From: Diprion similis
Taxonomy: Eukaryota > Arthropoda > Insecta > Hymenoptera > Diprionidae
Direction of reading: 5' to 3'
NCBI RefSeq assembly: GCF_021155765.1
Contig: NC_060112.1
Coordinates: 8,122,001 to 8,186,000, forward strand
Length of the DNA stretch: 64,000 nucleotides
Under the pieces are notes generated by a model. It did no database searches. It was not told the origin of the DNA and worked only from the letters and a program-made list of their open reading frames with translations. The position numbers and the translations under genes were made by a program. Shown in pieces: positions 1-23,300 of the stretch; within the stretch, counting starts at the first letter, position 1; each line of letters starts with the position of its first letter.

Positions 1-158
1 GTATGTACTTATCGGAAGATCCACTTATGGCGATTTGATAACCACCATCACCCGGATAGCGTTGTGTCGTGGTATATTGTGCAGAAGGTCTCATGGGGCA
101 GATGGCAAGTGCCTCTGCCAAGAGACAGAACGTCAGCACAACTCGGATCATGATGACT
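1..158 (-). CDS. Secreted protein, 5' coding exon (Reeler/F-spondin-like), partial
   Basis: Coding starts at the minus-strand ATG at 151-149 and stays open to the window edge (50 codons), so the gene continues to the left. An acceptor (TTTATAG) places the exon start at 158, implying an upstream non-coding exon. Residues 1-17 form a signal peptide (MIRVVLTFCLLAEALA). It is followed by ICPMRPS and a stretch with YPGDGGYQIAISG and SDKYI. A cysteine near the mature N-terminus followed by a PGD-GY/F-x-I-x-I pattern is what Reeler domains of spondins look like, so a secreted extracellular-matrix or defence-type Reeler protein is inferred. Only about 33 mature residues are visible, so the family call is tentative. 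A GTACAT at the very edge could be a donor, in which case the exon ends at position 10. The signal peptide is more certain than the family. Confidence 0.5.
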
Positions 159-3100
159 CTATAAAATACAAAGTACGGTCAGGGCGGTCATAAGTTGTCG
201 ATAGAACTACGTAATTCCATGAATACTGAAGTATGTTCAAGCAAAAATTAGGTGCCAGATTTTGTATCTGCGATAACAGCAAAAACTTCCATCATTTTCA
301 ATCAGACATGGGTTTTCAATGTTCTTTCGTCGCGAGCTAGTGTCATTCTTGGCTGACTTGGGTCACCCATAATACATTTATAGTTTTTGAAACCAGTAAT
401 AAACGATGGCCTGGTATTTAATAAATTATAAATTATTTCTAAGTCAAATGTATAGAGACGAATAATGGCGACTGTATTATATTATTATTAAATAAAATGG
501 AAAACAAAAGTCATAGCCATAAGTGTTTATCTTTCACTTTTGTAATTGACTGAACCATGTGGGCTAAAAAACTTCCTACACACTTTCTACAATTTCAGTG
601 GCTACACTTTCCAATGAATAGTTTATCAGTGTAAGCAATTTTCTTCTCTGTTAATTTTGAGAAAACACAGTTTCTGCTCAAATCTATGTTGAGCTTTATA
701 AATTATCCAGTGGCAATCGATTCCATTCTTCGTTTTCGAATTGATCAAAAAATAATTTTTCTTGCTTTCACTGACGATTCTAACTTTCTTAGTGATTGCA
801 CCAGCGCCCTAAGTAAAGCGAATCAAAGTGAAAGATCAGCTTGTTTTGACAAAGTCTCAGCGCCAAGTAAGGCTTTATTCGAGTGTGGTTTCTTTTATTA
901 ACCAGTGATGAGTTACTATTGCATCTGCTGACCTCATATCTGGTGGCGAGCTTGAGTATTTAACCATGACTAGTAGGGGGATTTGTACTCATTCCAAAGA
1001 AAGAAAATCGTAATGAGTATATGGTGAACACGTGCTGGTCACGCCAACCGCAAACTTGGGTTTAATTACGCAATACAGAGAGCGTGCAGAGAGCGATCAA
1101 CAGCAGGGAGTCTTATGTGGCTTATCTCCTTACTTCTAAGAGACATTCACATAAAGATCGCGCATTAATATTTTTTCCTATTAAAATTAATTCTGCATTT
1201 GGTTTCAGCTTCGCAACGCGTCTTATCACTGGCCCTGCGAGAATTTGAATTTTTTCTTTTTTCTTCATCTGCTAAAGATTTCACTGTTTCCACATAATTT
1301 TCTAGTCTACAGTAATTCAATTGATCCAATCATCTATATGGGAATACATTCTACCAAACTACTTTTTGGCTTATAATTGTGTTCTTTGAGCTGTAAGAAA
1401 ATTTTGAAGAATGGATGTCATTGAATCTAATAGTAGTTCGAAGAACCCAGATACTTTTTTGCTGAGCGATGAAAGCAAAAAAAAATATTCAGTTACAATT
1501 ACTCCGACCACAAGCCCCCAGTTACTGCGGCCTAGGAAACAATGTTGCCAGCGATTTCTACAGTTCTCATATAAGATGATAATCATTCGATAACAGTCTG
1601 CTATAATGTCGAAATACTGCCAACGCAAGTCAAAAGTATTATAATAATAGAGATTCAATCCAAATAACGCCGAAATATTCACAGTTTTTTACTAATTTTC
1701 AGTTCACTTATAGTGTTTTTGAAATTTTTCATGATTTTTAGCCACGCATGGTAAGGTAAAGTATTAACTAAAGTTACGACTGTATTGGATGAGTGCTTAA
1801 ACGGTTAAATCGAGAAATTTGTTCACAATGAGAACTGGAACGATCGAATCGATTGATAGACGATCTTCGTATTTCGTAATACTTCTTGCGTAACTTCGAA
1901 CACGCGTTCAGTTATGATCTCAAAAAATATTAGAGCGCATGAAAATGCAAAGGAGATTAAAAGCTCGGAAACGTTTTTATGTCTGTTGTAAAAGAAATAA
2001 GATCGCAACGGGTGAGAAGTTCAAGGTAAGACCCCGAATCGGAAATATCTTTTATGTTGTTCTACTTGCGTATATAAATTTAAAACGAACGTTACTGCCA
2101 GTGATGAAAGAAAATGTATATTGTTTTATGTAACAAGTTTACATATGTATAGTCATAGCCATATCTACATCGAGATAACTCCTTTCGATGGAAAGTTTCT
2201 TCGATTACTGTGCGACTGGTAAAAGTTAATAAGAAAAAAAAAGCCGTTTTTTGATCGAGCAAGCTCAATCATTAGATAACGGCTGGAAAATCACAACTGT
2301 GTTGCATAAATTTGAGTCAATAAATTTGTAAAGACTGAACTCTATTTTAACAATGAGATACTTTGGAATAAGATCTGGTGAAACCGGTTTGCGCATATTG
2401 TTATGCTATCGCTATATATAAATTTCCGAAAGCGAATCTAAAACCTATTATGATTATAACAGTTATATATTAAATGGAAATTCGAGTAACACATGAGCAT
2501 CGCTTAGACCGTCACGAGTGAAAATCGTTTTCATTTTAACAAAATGCACCGCAATCAATATTTAATTATAATTTCAGTTGACAAAACTAAACTTTCGGTT
2601 AACTGTAATAACAATCTGTTTATCATCACGTTGTTTCTTAATTAAATGTGGCCGCAACGTCGCTTTCTTTACACCCACGTCGAATCGCTGCGGTCACAAG
2701 ACGATTTTATGCAAGTGATCGTACATCGAAAAAATAGTTGTAATGAAAAATACACTCTGCATATGTCCATTCGAACGGTGGAAAAAAATGAAACACCATA
2801 ATTGCGGAGAAGATAGAATATTTTACTGGATATACAATCTCATGTCAAATTTATTAAACCCACTTTCCGACCTGACGAAAATGGAAATATATCAACAACA
2901 GATTAACAATACTTTTTCTCCTGTTTGGTTACTTGGCTGATAACGAGTAATAATTTTCTTTCACACTTGTAACTCAAAATTCAAAATTCAAAATTTCTAA
3001 AAATTATTTTATATTCCGCACCAAGTAACAATTAGAGGTACTATAAAAATAATATACTTCGATACAGCTGCTTGTCAAAACTTGATTTCGAATGCATTAT

Positions 3101-6100
3101 CCATAGATAATTAATTCTGGATAAGGGATTCGTTTCAATTTGGTGGAACCATTTGTCACTCAAAAATCTTACGTAAACTTGAAATTAGTTGCAAAACCTC
3201 AATCAGTCGTTTGCAGGATATAATTGTTTGCAAAAATTATAGTAACAGTAAATGAACGTACCAGTCCCGCCTTTTCAGCCGCACTACAACGGCTCTCGTT
3301 CAGTAGAATGAATCCGCCGAAGGAGAGCAGAGAGATGCTTTGGACAGTGACAGAAGCGAACTGGCCACGACGGGTCAGCACACAGATTCTCGGTTCTAAG
3401 AGCTTTACTCGTTCACAGATCACCGGAAACTGATACGACAACGACGTAGCGAGGAATGGAATCAGTGTGTTTGCTTTTTCAGACCACAACCATATGTATC
3501 TGTAAACCATTTCGTGGCCCGTACACAATTCTCACTGATAATTTTTCTCCTTTTCAGACTTTTCTCAACGCCATCGTCGTACCGGTGAATCATAAACTGA
3601 ATTGTTACAGCTCGCATCTATTGCAACGGACTTGATAGTTGCCCAAGAGTCTTTGCCCTGCTTTGGATAATTGCACGTGTAGTTGAATAACCCGCGCGTT
3701 GTTGCATATAGGTTTGTAGAAAGTATCAGATTAATTGCCCATCTAATTTCGACACCTGTACACACGTGTGCAATCACGAAATTTCCAATAATAATTTACG
3801 CCAGCTTTAACCGAAAATCTCCGCCTATAAAAAGGAGGGTAAACCAGATCTTACAGAAAATAGCCGAAGGCTAGTTAGAAATATGATGTGTAATCGCCGT
3901 GAATTTTATCGATCGTGAATTAAAATTATACATCAATATATTAGCAGAATTTGTTTTTTTTTCAGATTTATAATTGTTGGAATAAGGTTCATAATTAGTA
4001 TAGTATGTAGTTAATGAGAAGGAAGCAGCGATCTCAACACCCCACCCACGCTACTTCATTGCTCGTAAATGTTGAGAGCCCGTATCTTTGAGAGTGATTA
4101 CATGTAGTTCGTCCAGGTCATCGTATCACTTGACACGACAGACTTTTGTGATATGTAGCGCAAACGCTTTGGGTAAACAATTTATACGAATCACTGTTAT
4201 TTTCTGCACAAATGTTTTACAAACATATTCACCTCACGGGTGGATGAAGTCTTAAAATGCACAAGGCCTGGCCGAGGTCCGATGCACTGCACACGTGGTA
4301 TTGATATATGAAAATCGAAGTGTTTGAAAACTTGCGGGTAAATTATGGGGAAATATATGCATACAATTTGGGTATTGACACATAATTAGTATTTACGAAA
4401 CTGCTGGATCTGTAGAGAGATTCTGAATATTTAGAGATCGTAAAATATTTTTATGACGATAAAAGTTACAGAACATTAATTATAGAGCTTCAATTTGGAT
4501 GAAAAAGAAACAAAGAATTTTATGAAATGTAATTTACTATGGAATAATTTCGTAATGAGTACACGTGTAAGAAAATTTATGATAATTTTTAATTCGGTGA
4601 AGATAAGTTTGTATAGCTGCCAGTAGATGATGTTAATTAATTGATGAATTAGAGAAACCTACTAGATATTAACTTCAATTTCTTTACGATTCCATAATCC
4701 GCTCACTCCAATAACTACGGATGTATTTTATTCACAGGACAGAATTTATTATCCATGAAATTTACTGCTTCTACGTAAGTACGTAAGGTGTGAAAAATGA
4801 TCACATTTTGAAGTTTATCTAGTTAGAAAATGAATGTGTTATTATCTAGACTTCAATAACGAGGCCTTGTTCAAATATGCACATAACAAATGTATATATT
4901 ATTATTTTTGCATAAAAAAGGGATTTTGTACTCCAGAAATATACTTAAAACTATACCAAAAAGTTCGCTATGTTAAGTTATTTCTTTGGACCCTAAAAAA
5001 ATCTCCGATAAACAGCGTTTGTCAGGCCTTCTAAAGCAGGTCCGTCGTCAACTGAATCATTTACTCTATTGACTTACAAAAAATGGAGATTGACTTACTT
5101 GTTTTACATCAGAAAATTCAAATTTTTTTTCACAAAAATGCAATCATTCAACGAAATCTAATTTCGCAACGCAAAGAAATGATTTTTCGCATGTAAACGG
5201 TAATTCTGGCTAAGTTTCAAAGATCGGTTCGATCGTTTCGTCAATACTTATGAGAAATTTGATTTTTTTAATTCACGCAAACAGCACTGTTGCCGCTATT
5301 TTCTATATCATTAAAAATACTACGACTTATTATAATTCTGAATATTACATTTCTCCCAATGCATAAATTCGTTTGTTGTTTAGCTCAATTTAACGTTCAA
5401 AATTTAACGCTCGGGCTCATTGGACTTATACGATAATACTGGAAGGTGCCCTGACGTAGTAGGTACTGGAATTCCGCGAGTCAAGAGAAAAGAAAAAGAA
5501 ATGACGTGAACACCTGTTCTGTCTCGAACTCTGTTGGTACAGTCCGTCAGAAAATTTACATCGATTATCGTCGTATGGTACTGTGAGACCCTACTTCATG
5601 CGCCTATTCGGCGAATGATTGAATACAAATAAAGAGAGTTAGGGTATGAATAAAACTTGCGCGGGATGAGATTAACTTAAGTTGGTTGAAGCGTACAGTT
5701 TTTTCACCACTACTGAAGTCTAGAAGATTTAATTTCATACTTTTGAAACAACAAACGGATCGAGTCTAGAAAAGAAACGTTTATAACTGAGTTGGAGGAT
5801 CTGAATGCAGATTTCGATGGGACTTCCTGTTTTGCTGAAAAGAAGAACGTTAAAATTGGCAGTATTCAGCTAATCAAATTCAGCATAAAGGTTTAAAATC
5901 GTGTAACGCAATTTGATAGAGCATCCTCCATCCCAGCAATATCGCTATTTGATTTCGGTGATCTCAAAATTACTCGGGATTGGGTCAAAATAAATGGCGA
6001 GAAAGTAATTGCACTTGCATATTTTTAATAAGCTTATCCTGATTTTTCGTGGCAAGTCTGTTTTGTTAGTATGAAATTCACCCTGATGAAATCATTCGTT

Positions 6101-8039
6101 TTTGCTAGTAATGAACAAAATTGCTCTTCGGTGCAGGATATGTTCCTGACAAAGTAACACAATCAAATAGCAAAAAGAACATCGTAGAATGAATGTATGT
6201 GATGAAAATATCATTCATAACGATACACATTTTTATTCATACGGCATCTCCAAATCAGCAAAAACTGCTTCTATACATATTATTATTGTCTAACAAAAAG
6301 GGCTTCAAAAGGTAATCTTCTATAACGTTCCAGATTGTTTGGCGTAAAAAAATGTCCCGTACTTCCAATGATATCGATAGAGTTCTTGTCAGAAGCTGCA
6401 GAGTTTAGTTTTCTTTTATACGTCTTAAATATTACATACAAACTTGTTTTGTATATTCTGAACGATTGATAAATTTTATAATTACTGACTGTGAACATAT
6501 CATGACCCCGTTTCAGACTTCTGTTCCAAGTTAATAATTGACCCTCACGCTTTTATTTATTTGAATATTTTTAATGTTCAAATTAAACATGTGGATAGAT
6601 TGAGAAATATTTGAATGATGAATTCAGCATCGTATTCATATTTCGCATTCGGTGAATATATTGAGAATACTATTTTGAACATAAAATATATTTAAAATAC
6701 CTAAAAAATGTCATATTTTAACTCATTATCTCAGTAGGGGAGGATCAGATAGTCATCTTATATTATTTGGATGGATTTTTTCTCAGTTGTTGCTGTGTTC
6801 GCTTTCTGATTGTGATTTTTTTTATTCTCTCTTCAGTTTTCATCAGTCCTATTTTCTACTTTTTGAGTTGAATGTTCTTGAAACGCTCTTAATTAGGCGA
6901 GACCGTTTGTAAGCGAAGTGCCTTATATAATTACCTTTGCAAAACACGTCGGATTGAGAAATTTCCAAGCGTAGGACGTAGAAAATTGTAGGAAAATGTG
7001 ATCATTTCATTATACAAATATTTACTGAGCAAGAGGAAAAATAAATCAGATGATTAGTAATAATCTTATGACCTCGTTATTTGGAGATATTGGGAGTGAA
7101 GGACGCTCCAGTCAAACCGTCCGTTTTAAAGACAAATGTTTTTGTCTATAAATTCGCAGCCTGACTTCCATAATGTTGAAATTCTTGAAACAGTATAAAA
7201 ACTTGATATCTTATAAAAAAAATATATATATATATATATAGCACAGCATAACACCATGAATAGAGCATCTCAAGTGAGAATAGAAATGAGAAGATGTAAG
7301 CAGCAGCTTGTAAATTGTTTGTCACTTAATAATTCAAAAATGTTACAGTAATTATATTATATTTTCAAATTGATTAAACCCATAAATATTCACTCGGTTC
7401 TGAAATAATACTAGTAAAAATTGTTGTTTCAAATTAGAACACAATTGTGAACACGCGTTTTAATTAGATTGACATCTGATCGAAAGATAGTCTGTGAATT
7501 TGGTTTTTGTACCTGTAAAATTCTACCTCGCTTGCCCAGCTATATAAATGAAATATATCCTAATGCCATTGGCTCTTTATGTCAGACTCTACCTGAGATT
7601 GCATAAAAACCCTCACTCGAAGTACATCGGAAAGATATGGTTACTCAATGACGCATGAACGTCACAGTGTTGACAAAGATAGCTCATCGATGGCTATCGA
7701 TATAGTCTCGGACTGGAATAACAATTTAGACTATCGAAAAACTTTCATCGCCTTTCATTCATATTTCAAAAAAAACATACTCAGACCAAAATATTTGTAT
7801 TGTCCACCTTCATGAAGCGATCAGAAGCAGAACTGCCGATGAGCTCGCAAGTGATATTACTGGACTTGAAAAAGTGTAATTTCCTTCCTCCGTGGTGTTT
7901 TTCGGTAGTGCAAGATCGAATTCTCTTCTCGGATTGAATACCGACTGTCTGCCGGTGATGCCAATGGTCTTCCTCGAGATCGGTAAAAAAATATCGATAT
8001 TCCTGACTATCGATAGGTCTTCGTCGTAGCTATAAACGA
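159..8039. other. Intergenic/5' region without a supported gene
   Basis: About 7.9 kb between the minus-strand secreted-protein exon and the plus-strand KIAA0930 homologue. Open frames here are short and have no recognisable domains or matched splice sites. It contains a (TA)n run near 7217-7240, a GC-richer exon-like block at about 3262-3560, and a plus-strand TATA-like CTATAAAAAGG at 3824-3834 with no gene downstream. The promoters of the two divergent flanking genes must lie somewhere in it. I see no RNA gene or transposon ORF. Confidence 0.5.
7217..7240. repeat. (TA)n microsatellite
   Basis: An uninterrupted alternating A/T dinucleotide run follows a short A-tract. It lies in intergenic DNA upstream of the KIAA0930 homologue. 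Confidence 0.85.
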
Positions 8040-8501
8040 ACATGAAAGTTCGAATCTAGCGCGCGGTTAGACGCCCAAAGCATCGCCGCGTCGACTCGTA
8101 TTTATCGACCGCGAGTTGCTTAGGCGGGGGAACATCCACATCGCTTATGTCCTCATTGTTGGAAAGAGAAGAGAGTGGCGCCTACTGAGATCATAGGCGC
8201 GGTTAACAATAAAAGTGTGTTTATAGTTACCTGTCAGTTCACTCATTTCATAATAATAATCTGATTTGCTCAAGATGAATGCCTCGTGACGCGCTTCGTT
8301 GAGGTAAATTGAGAAATCCAACAATTCCTCACACTGGATATCACCGTCGTTCGATTAGTTGCGATAATACGTTCTTCTCTTTCTACGTGCAACGAAGAGA
8401 CGAGTGTCTTCTTTGCGTCAGTGCATTGCGCGGTTCGTGACATTTTTATTCAATCGTTACGGCTCGATTTTACCAAGCCGAAACTGTTGCCCGAATTTTC
8501 A
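8040..8501 (+). promoter_or_regulatory. Likely promoter and 5' UTR of the KIAA0930 homologue
   Basis: The 460 bases before the start codon are clearly richer in G, C and CpG than the flanks (for example GCGCGG, CGCCGCGTCGACTCG and several TCG/CGA steps), as expected of a broad TATA-less housekeeping promoter. No TATA box is visible at a fitting distance. The start codon at 8502 follows a TTTTCA context. The transcription start cannot be placed from sequence alone. Confidence 0.4.
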
Positions 8502-18350
<9,849 letters not shown>

Positions 18351-18835
18351 CCGGTCACGGAGGTAAATTTTCTCAAAATTCTTCTCTTACTTTACATTTT
18401 CGTGCAGTTTCAGCGTTAGTACATACATGGTTCTAACTGTATGAATGCATTGAAAAAATTAAACATTTTAAGGCTGATGTAAAAAAAAAAAAAAAAAATC
18501 AAATGGAAAGGTATATATACGTTCTATCCATAATGTACCAAGAAAAAATCTTTTTGATTATACAGTGAAAATATATTTCGACAAATACAGCGAATGAAAA
18601 GAATTTTTTATTCTAATATCCAGTTTCCAATCCCTCTTCACGTTGAAATACAATATTAGAACGAAAGACTACTTTTTTCACCATCGAGCCTCAAACTCAG
18701 ATAAATTTTGATTCCGTGTCTTACTTATTCGTGGAATCATTCTTATCAGAGAACAGAGAACTTGGTAATACATAAATTTGAATTGATTATTAGCGATCGT
18801 TCACCGCTATAGCTTACTTGCGACCCTAATTTATT

Positions 18836-18849
18836 AATAAATAAATAAA
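18836..18849 (+). promoter_or_regulatory. Candidate poly(A) signals for the KIAA0930 homologue
   Basis: Three overlapping AATAAA hexamers (18836, 18840, 18844) lie about 490 bases after the stop codon, which would give a 3' UTR of about 0.5 kb. Such hexamers are also common by chance in AT-rich DNA. Confidence 0.4.
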
Positions 18850-19241
18850 TGAATATTTTTAAGACTTATTAAGCATGGCATGGAGTACCATCTAGCTCTT
18901 ACTTCACATTCCCCAAACTGGAAAATGAAGAAATAAATAAAATATAACCTGTGATCTTTATACTTTCACAATATCCGATGTTTTTCTGTCAAATTTGATC
19001 ATACCTTTAATATTCATTTGAGATGAAATTTAACTACGACAAAATCAGAAGACTTTTTGTTTTTCTATATTTACCATTTTCATACTTGCACCATCCCCGA
19101 CACTACCAGCTGCCACGAGATCCGATGACGCCGCTGCTCAGAGTCAGGTCACCAAGGACCTATCGTGTCATCGACTCAACAGGTTCATAGTTTAAAGAAC
19201 CATAGTCACAATCACAGATAATTTTCAATCTTGTTCAAATA

Positions 19242-19257
19242 CCCCCCCCCCCCCCCC
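19242..19257. repeat. Second C16 homopolymer tract
   Basis: Sixteen C in a row followed by GCCGCCGG. It has the same length as the tract at 17570-17585. It lies between the two convergent genes. Confidence 0.85.
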
Positions 19258-20103
19258 GCCGCCGGTACCGCTTTTGCTTGGAAACTGACATCAACTCAAC
19301 TGTCTGGAGCACCTCTCGTCTCTACCACGTCTGAAGCACGACTGGCCTCAAAATCGGCGCGTTAAAATCCCGTTCGGAACATTTCTATCCGATTATAGCG
19401 ACTCCAGTGGCTGATCTAGGAAACTTTTGACTGAAGATAAGGGATCCTTTACTGTTACTTACTTCTTACGTAATTCAACTCAAATCTCTATTCATAGATA
19501 CAATAACAAAAATATCTTTCTTTTGTTATCTTGACTTACCAAAGTGCTCTAAAGTGCTTTAAAAAATTTCGACAAATTTATAAAATCTTGTCAAATATCC
19601 TAGAATAAAGATCAATCATTATATTGCTGATTTGATCATTTTTTTTTTTTTTTTACAATATAATCACATAAACGAAGGAATACGTGAAGAGACGTGAAAC
19701 GTGAGACGGTTTGGGCGAGGCACGGATGTGACCCCCCGTTACCACTTAAGGGTCAACTAAACGTTTCTTTCTTTTTATTAGCAATAACGTGAAGGTGAAT
19801 TTTTTTTCTTCTTCTTTTAAATTGATATTTATTTTAATTAGTTGGTGACATCTATTATTTTCTACTCTATCAGAAATGATCTGACCGATTGACTTGAATT
19901 GGCGAGAAAATGTGACAATGCAAAACTGGAAATATGCAAAATATTAATACGTATTCGATATGCTCAGATGATACCCATCGAAATTCAACAAATTTTAACG
20001 TTTAGTTCTTTTGTTTCTAGACATACTATAGATATTTAGTATCTCTGGCAGATATATTACAGGGATATGCTATTTACAGTACTGTGTCGTATGGGATCGA
20101 TCG

Positions 20104-20109
20104 TTTATT
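20104..20109 (-). promoter_or_regulatory. Candidate poly(A) signal for the pickpocket gene
   Basis: A minus-strand AATAAA (TTTATT on plus) lies about 210 bases past the stop codon of the pickpocket gene. This is a usual 3' UTR length, but the signal is common by chance. Confidence 0.3.
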
Positions 20110-20315
20110 AACGTTTACTATTAACATACGTATCTATGAATTATTTGCCGTAGCTCTGTGAAGCAGTGTTACTGTGCATTATACCGCAAACGTGTGTACC
20201 ATCGACACCTTCTCTCCGTAGTTACTTATAATCAAAGATGTATCTTTTAAAGTACCATACGAAGGTACAACATCACCTTGTTACGTGTCTTGTTCTCAGT
20301 GCACCTGTGTTCTAC

Positions 20316-23300
20316 CTATTGAGCAAACGGATAAACGGTGGCATATTGATGAGGTGGTGGCATAACTTGAAGAGGAGTTTGTACAGACAACGACTTTCGT
20401 CTATAAATTCGACACCAGAGTCTCAAAGTGATGAAGTATATTATCTCCACTAGTGACAAGAAACTGAAACCCATAAATAGTCCAAGTAGGCCCCCAGTGT
20501 TTGCTGAAATTCGAATGAGGTATTTCAATTTTTCGTCTCTCATGTTTTTAGCTTGCATTTCTTACAGTAATTGAAATTCCATTCTATATTCGTTGCGCAT
20601 ACTTGTGACTCAAGTGATCTGGTGGAAAATGAAGTGAATAAAATTAATCTCCAAAAAGAGGAATGAACTTGTTAAATGAGACTTAATTTGCAGTCAAGAT
20701 TTCATACCAGTCGAAAAAGTTTCAAGATTCGATAACTTGTTAGCGTAAAGATAATTCAATTCATTTCATATAACTAGTAATGAAAATTTGTATTTATACT
20801 TACACAATAGTTCAGTGAATCCGAATAATTCATTCTTCACATGTGCCGTAAATTGCGAATCCACAAAATATAGATGAACGACAGCAATGTTTTCTCTGAA
20901 AGTTAGAAAAAATATATTGGGTTCTTTCTAGTAGCGTCAAAGAGAGAAGTCAGTCAGGGGAATCCCCATTTATTAGGGGATTGAAAATTTTTCTCAATCG
21001 CGCACCGCTCATGAATTTTGAAAGTAAGCAGACCCAAACTGACGGCACCCACTTGGGGTGAGCTTCAATTCAAACACAACCCGAAAGTTTCCCCTCATTA
21101 AACGAGATTAATATTTTACTCACATGAAGTATTCTCTATCCTTCTTGATGTAGTCCGAATCAACGTCAAAACTCCGAACCAATTTGCTCTGAGAGAGTTC
21201 AGCGTTGTAATTTATTTCGAAGCACCCCGGCCAGCAATTACAGCTAGCCCTGTTTCAGAAATGAATTGTTTCTCAGTTTCTAGTCACAGTGTAACTATAT
21301 TGGTCTGAATGTAAAAGTTACACGATGCATCATTTTATACTGCCAATAAGTAGTTCTGGTTTCTTTTGAAGCATTTCTTATGAAATTGTTGGAATGGACC
21401 TTACAATTGGTTTCCAACTTCATCCGTAGGCACTATACTAGGACTCCTTTCGACCTCTTAATCTTATTTAAATAGAATACACGGAGTTCTGAATGTTTTG
21501 GTAACCATCGAGTAACCTTTTCTAAGCGAATTGCACTTATTGTTATTGATTTGTAAATATTGATGTATTAACTCACGTTTGGCTTGCGTTGAACAGACTT
21601 GTAGTATTTTCGTCGTCGTATAGTTTCAATTCCATGATGAGTCGGGCCTGATCTGCACATTTCTCATCCTTTTTTCCACATATCGTGGTATTCGCTGATT
21701 CTAAGTAAACAATAAACATCGATATTCTGTTAAAAAGTTGCGAATCTTCGACGCTGATTACGTTATTAAGACTTGAATTGTCAACAAAATTTGCTTCTTG
21801 AATGCTGGATGTGAAATGCACTGTTAAAATATTTTTATAGTACTTTTTTCTCACTTGGCATATAATGTTGAACACAGCTACAAATTTCTTGTGTAAAGTT
21901 AGCCTCGCACTCCAGGATGCAGTTCCTTTGCGTGTAAGTTCTGTAGTACTTCAAAGATCTTTCCGAGGTAAAAAAACACCTTCGTTTTTTTTTTGGTACC
22001 CTAATTATCGATCTGCTTGCCGATGTAATGGTGGGTCGAATCACGATTCTTGTTTCTTTACCAGGTTCTACGGTAAACGCAAAATCTGCTATTTTTGGGG
22101 TTTCCACTGGATTATGCAGGAGCATCTGTTCAAAATAATAATTGAACTCTTAGAAAGCCAACAGACATCGAGAACTGAGGAAAAATGAAGGAATTTTTTC
22201 AATTTTCGATTGTAACTCTTGATTCATCGCTCGCAGGGTATTCGGGCTGCGCACAATCGAGTCTTCTCACAAAAACACGTTTTCGTTTACAAATTGATTT
22301 TGAGAATTTTCGTACTAGAATAGATGTCGAAGTGAGGTACGTCCACATACCTTAAAACCAATACTGGCGGTCGATGAACAGTAATACTCCGAGACTTCAG
22401 CATCGAGGACTAAAGTAAGACCGAGATGTCTTCCTGCACCATACGGTCTCCAAGGTATGGAATCCGCAGGTGTTTTCGACGCGTACCCTTTCTCCGGAGT
22501 CCAGTCAACACTTGTGAATGGGAATGTCACGTTGAAATCAGACATGTCACGCCTAAAAAAAAGTTTGATCAATCGTGCAGAAGTTATTATCTAATCAAAA
22601 GCATCTTAGGTTCAATACCATGCGCCAAGTACATTCAAGTATACACTAAATTATGTCGTTTCGTATGTATCAATTTCTGTTCAATCATACGTATGAAACA
22701 CATGTAGACGCCCAAGTGAATCTTGCTCACGAAACTTTTGGAAGAAATGATATTCTTTAATGAAAACTAAACTGAAATATAACTTTCCGTATTACGGGGA
22801 ATTTTTTAAGACGTTCTTAGGTGTGTTGTCGAGGTATTTTCGAAAGAATGATTTGAGCAAAGTTAACGCGTATTGTACTTACGGATTATAAAATAAGTAT
22901 TTTCGATGCACGGCATTGAAATTACAGCAAATCCCTTCATCAGTCAATGTCGGATTGAAGATTTTTTCACAATCTGTAGTATTTTGATGCCATCGACATA
23001 AGAACAGCATATCTGTGCATGGCTGGGTGACCTGTATGATCGGAGACATTTGGTATTACAAATTATCGGTAGTCCTGGATCAATTGCAACAGAGAGATGC
23101 TAGTTCGTCAGTTTCACTCACGTTTATCATGAAACGTTGAACGTTGCTCCACTTGCCTGATTCCGAATCGAGGTCATCGGTGGATGTCCCATTCTCAAGG
23201 TTACAAATATCGTTAAGTAGAACTTTTTCCAAATTATCTTCTCTGAAACATGAAGTAATTTTTGTGATAGGAAAGCAGATCAGGTAACGATAACTTCCGC

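Larger units (their letters stand above)
18351..20315. other. Convergent intergenic/3' region between KIAA0930 and pickpocket genes
   Basis: Two genes end towards each other here, so the interval holds both 3' UTRs. It includes an A-tract at about 18481-18499, a cluster of AATAAA hexamers for the plus gene, a C16 tract at 19242-19257 in a GC-richer block (about 19090-19390), and a T-tract near 19640-19654. The GC-rich block has no open frame I can assign. It may be an old transposon fragment. Confidence 0.5.

Noticed and set aside
3824..3834. Plus-strand CTATAAAAAGG TATA-like box
   Set aside because: No exon or start codon with coding character follows. The nearest plus-strand gene starts 4.7 kb away and looks TATA-less.
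20961..20982. AATCCCC...GGGGATT hairpin in a pickpocket intron
   Set aside because: A seven-base stem without a partner motif is expected by chance.
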